A stretch of DNA of 64,000 bases, taken from contig JALJCO010003555.1 in the NCBI GenBank assembly GCA_023101725.1, positions 23,501 to 87,500 of the forward strand, in the 5' to 3' direction. How positions within the stretch are numbered: the stretch's first letter is position 1; each line of letters opens with the position of its first letter. This document shows, piece by piece, positions 60,953 to 64,000 of this stretch. The notes under the pieces were generated by a model that made no database searches, was not told the origin of the DNA, and was given only the letters and a program-made list of their open reading frames with translations. Both the position numbers and the translations under genes were made by a program. The stretch is from Atherinomorus stipes (taxonomy: Eukaryota > Chordata > Actinopteri > Atheriniformes > Atherinidae).

Positions 60953-61497
60953 ACCAAGACATTACAGAAACCATGTGGGATCATGTGGACAGAGTATAGA
61001 ACACATGGTAGAAACATCCAAAGATGATCTGGAAAGTCTTTCAAGGATCCTGGAGACCTGGTCCTGGAGACTATGTTGAGGACTGGTGGGAACTCGTGTA
61101 GACATTAGGCATTTTTGTCTGTGTTCAAGGACAGTGGTTCATTTGAAAAAGTAATAAATGAAACAAACCCGTTCTGCGGCCAAACATCAGTTCTCTTCAC
61201 AGAGAACGGAACTAAAGCTCTTCCTCTGTTCCAGGAACTAACAGGAAAACTTTGTTTTCGTCTTGTCAGCTGTCTCTTCTTTTCTTTTCTGTTCTTTTTT
61301 TTTTTTATCTCATTCTGCTATTTTAGGACCACTTTTCTGGTCCACAGAGGAACCAATAACCCACAAATGAAGCACAGACGGGAAACGCTCTAAAACTGGA
61401 TTTGCCAGCTCGACAGAAGTTTTTCTGAAGCTGCTTCCAGACCAACATGGTGGAACATGAGCGGTAAAGTCCATCTGCTCTTTAACCGGACTAGTCT
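60953..61497. other. unassigned sequence
   Basis: No gene recognised. Confidence 0.35.
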
Positions 61498-61720
61498 TTC
61501 CAAACATGCCGCTTCCTCGCGGACTTATCGCGTCCCGGTGCTTTCAGGCATCAGGAAATGTTGTGGATAAGTCATCACCACGCTCTCCCTTCAACTCAGT
61601 CTGTAAGATTTTCTTGTGCGTTCAGCCAAAACAACATGCCACAACATTTCTGCTCTAATGACCTGGAGTCCAGCCGGTACATGTCCGCTACATCTCTGAG
61701 GTAAAAGACCAGTACATGTC
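61498..61720. repeat. inverted copy of the 33.6-34.1 kb repeat
   Basis: Shares cttcctcgcggacttatcg, ggtgctttc, aggaaatgttg and gtacatgtccgctacatctc with the earlier copy, inverted. Confidence 0.65.
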
Positions 61721-62332
61721 TGGTCTTTTACCTAAATGCAGGTATACCTCAATACCTGGTATACCTGCATTCTGAATGTCTGAATGCAGACGGTATAAAG
61801 GACAAAAGCAAATGACAGACGCTGCACAGACCGGTTCTACACCTACAGGTCGACTTTCAGGAGTTTCTGAGTGGTTTGAGGGCGTTTGGAGGTGATTTTA
61901 ACCTGCATCGCTTACTGCCCCTTAAAGCCAATTGATTGTGGGTTTAAACGGTTTTTTGGCCAGTAGAAAAAGGGCAACAGTTAAGTAATATGTAAAAAAT
62001 ATATTTAGTAATCTGAGTAAATTTCCATGTTCCATCTGCAGGTTATTTGAATGAGGTTTTCCAGTGCAGCAGAACATCTGTCAGTTAAAGCTAAAGATAA
62101 GTATTACTACAGATTACTAGTAGATGAAGGGTGGGTACGGTTTTTAAACTGTTTGGATAATATAATACAGGGTTTTAAGCAGACCGGACAGCAGGCCTTG
62201 CACAGTCACACGTCACAACAAAAAGTGACTTGACTTGGATTTGCTGAAATACATAATAATATCAGAACACGCCTGGACTGAAATATCCAAAACCGTCAAG
62301 TTAAACATGGCTGAAATATCTAACTAGTATTG
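61721..62332. other. unassigned sequence
   Basis: No gene recognised. Short direct repeats of aggtatacct type lie near 61740-61770. Confidence 0.35.
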
Positions 62333-62545
62333 TCGGGGGGGGGGGGGGGGGGCATGCAGCATTTTCCCCGTCTGGTGGGTTGGCAGGTGTTAATTTCCAG
62401 CCCTGCTTACTCACACAAGTAAGCAGTTTACCCGTGTAATCTGAAGTCTATCTGTGTAATCTGAAGTTTCTGTGTAATCTGAAGTCTATCTGTGTAATCT
62501 GAAGTTTCTGTGTAATCTGAAGTCTATCTGTGTCATCTGAGTTAT
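62333..62545. repeat. poly-G run and short tandem repeat
   Basis: G run at 62335-62352, then units of tgtgtaatctgaagtctatc / tgtgtaatctgaagtttc at 62430-62545. Confidence 0.85.
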
Positions 62546-62879
62546 CAATGTACTGTGAAGTTAAGCAATGTATTGTTAAAGTCTCAGAACTGCAGACCAC
62601 AGATCCAGGAAGAAGAGCTCGCCAAAGGTCAAACAGAAATGGATTTGTTTTCAGCCATTTCCCATCCTGAATGGGACGGGTCTATCATTTACCACCTGAA
62701 TGCATCGTTTTCTCACCAGAGCAGTCAGCCATACACCCCGGGCCAAAGAGGAACTGTGTGTGTTAAAACCGAAACAGGAAGGGTTTGTCCAACACTTCAT
62801 TTAGCAGCAGCGAGGCAGAAACGTGTCAACTGACAGCAGTTAATGTTAGAAAGGCTTAAAGGGAACTGTCTTCATGTTA

Positions 62880-63450
62880 CTGCTCACTCTTTCTGTGTGC
62901 CTTCACAACGCTGACTTATACAGCCTCATTCACCAGAACTGGTCTGACACGGGTCAGAACTGGTCTGACATGGGTCAAAACTAGTCTAACATGACTCAGA
63001 ACTGGTCTGACATGGGTCAGAACTGGTCTGACATGACTCAGACCTGGTCTGACATGGGTCAGAACTGGTCTGACACGGGTCAGAACTGGTCTGACACGGG
63101 TCAGAACTGGTCTGACACGGGTCAAAACTAGTCTAACATGACTCAGAACTGGTCTGACATGGGTCGGAACTGGTCCAAGCCCAGCTCCTGAAAAACACCC
63201 CCACACCATAATCCTCCCTCCACCAAACTTTACACTTGGCCCAATGCAGTCAGACAAGTGCCGTTGTCCTGGCAACCACCAAACCCAGACTCCTCCATCA
63301 GATTGCCAGATGGAGAAGCGTGATTGGTCCCTCCAGAAAATGCCTCCACTGCTCTAAAGTCTGGTGGCAGCTGCTTTACACCACTGCATCCCACGCATGG
63401 ATGCAGCTGGTCGCCATGGAAACCCATTCCATGAAGCTCTCTGGGCACTG
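62880..63450 (-). mobile_element. Tc1-type transposase fragment with a minisatellite grown inside
   Basis: Minus strand reads CIGPSVKFGGGRIMVWGCFSGAGLG (in two blocks: 63250-63215 and 63215-63180), a Tc1 catalytic-domain motif, and downstream-frame text to 63450. The 21-bp array at 62930-63178 begins right after GAGLGPV. No termini found. Confidence 0.78.
62930..63178. repeat. 21-bp minisatellite, about 12 copies
   Basis: Units gaactggtctgacatgggtca with Y/R variants. In frame with the transposase fragment on the minus strand, giving a repeated VRPVLTH heptad. Confidence 0.92.
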
Positions 63451-64000
63451 TTCCTCAAAGGGAAGTTCAGGATTTTTGACACAGGCTCTCATATACAAGT
63501 GAACCAGGATACTACTTATCACTGAAGACAGTTTCAACATATTTCATCCCGTTATTCTAGTTCCAGGTGGTTGCAGATGCTAATGCTAGTGTGGGTCAAT
63601 GGGAATCTGCTAGCCTGTCATTAAAACCAATCTTATCCACTCCACAGAGCATCTGAGGCAAATCATCAAGCCTATCTGTGTAAATGCCGTGTTAAACAAG
63701 TAAACTTGTGTGTTAAACAAGTAAAACTAGCCTTGTGTGACAAATTTTGCATTACTTATTGAGGAACTAGTTTCTTACCAGCTGCGGAATGATATTCTTT
63801 GTTTATGGGTGGTAGTGTTACTACCTTTGTCAGTGTATTCCAGTTCATAAAGAGATGGTGACAGTTAGTTTGATGGAAAAAGGTCTAAATCGTCTTCAAA
63901 ATCCGACATGTCCTCATGCCTTTCAGACGTGGCTGTAGTTTTGACTGTATATTTGTTTAATCAGATTCCTTCATGCACGTAGCAGCAGATGACATCACTC
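63451..64000. other. unassigned sequence at the window end
   Basis: No gene or repeat recognised. Confidence 0.35.

Overview
The window reads as intron-rich, transposon-saturated nuclear DNA of a teleost fish. The evidence is three vertebrate genes with GT-AG introns, several Tc1-like transposons, many hAT-type and TTAA-flanked non-autonomous DNA transposons, CR1/L2-type LINE pieces, a tRNA-derived SINE, and very abundant micro- and minisatellites. I cannot name the species from sequence alone.

Three genes can be reconstructed exon by exon with consistent splice phases. (1) A TIM/HAVCR-family receptor lies on the minus strand, coding 14718 down to 5423: 8 coding exons, 259 aa, made of a signal peptide, a six-cysteine IgV domain, a short mucin stalk, one transmembrane helix and a tyrosine-bearing tail. 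(2) pgap2, the GPI-anchor lipid-remodelling factor, lies on the plus strand, coding 24627 to 35676: 5 coding exons, 254 aa, with a candidate CpG-rich ETS-site promoter and untranslated first exon near 21.2-21.5 kb. (3) rhog, a RhoG-type small GTPase, lies on the minus strand, coding 51640 down to 48862: 3 coding exons, 191 aa. From memory, PGAP2 and RHOG are also convergent neighbours in human 11p15.4, so this looks like conserved synteny. The TIM gene sits head-to-head with pgap2.

Layout. 0-1.45 kb: decayed LINE reverse-transcriptase ORF. 1.5-2.3 kb: homopolymer-rich, possibly unreliable sequence. 3.0-15.5 kb: the TIM gene, more than half of whose span is unrelated minisatellites with units of about 15, 35, 44, 21, 24, 20 and 39 bp. 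15.9-20.2 kb: a Tc1 copy and nested TTAA-type elements. 21.2-36.4 kb: pgap2, with an 8.5 kb third intron made largely of nested transposons. 36.6-38.2 kb: a decayed Tc1 copy with TA duplications. 38.8-48.3 kb: non-autonomous elements and an interrupted minisatellite. 48.7-51.7 kb: rhog, with a LINE fragment in its second intron. 51.8-64 kb: hAT and Tc1 relics, LINE 3' ends and more minisatellites.

The most unusual theme is minisatellite birth inside coding sequence. The array after the TIM gene is built from its last codons plus stop. The pgap2 stop codon is followed by two further copies of its C-terminal 21-bp block and then a 71-bp array. LINE and Tc1 pseudogenes carry arrays grown from their own reading frames. 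Many units are multiples of 3, which creates long spurious ORFs on both strands; these are not reported as genes.
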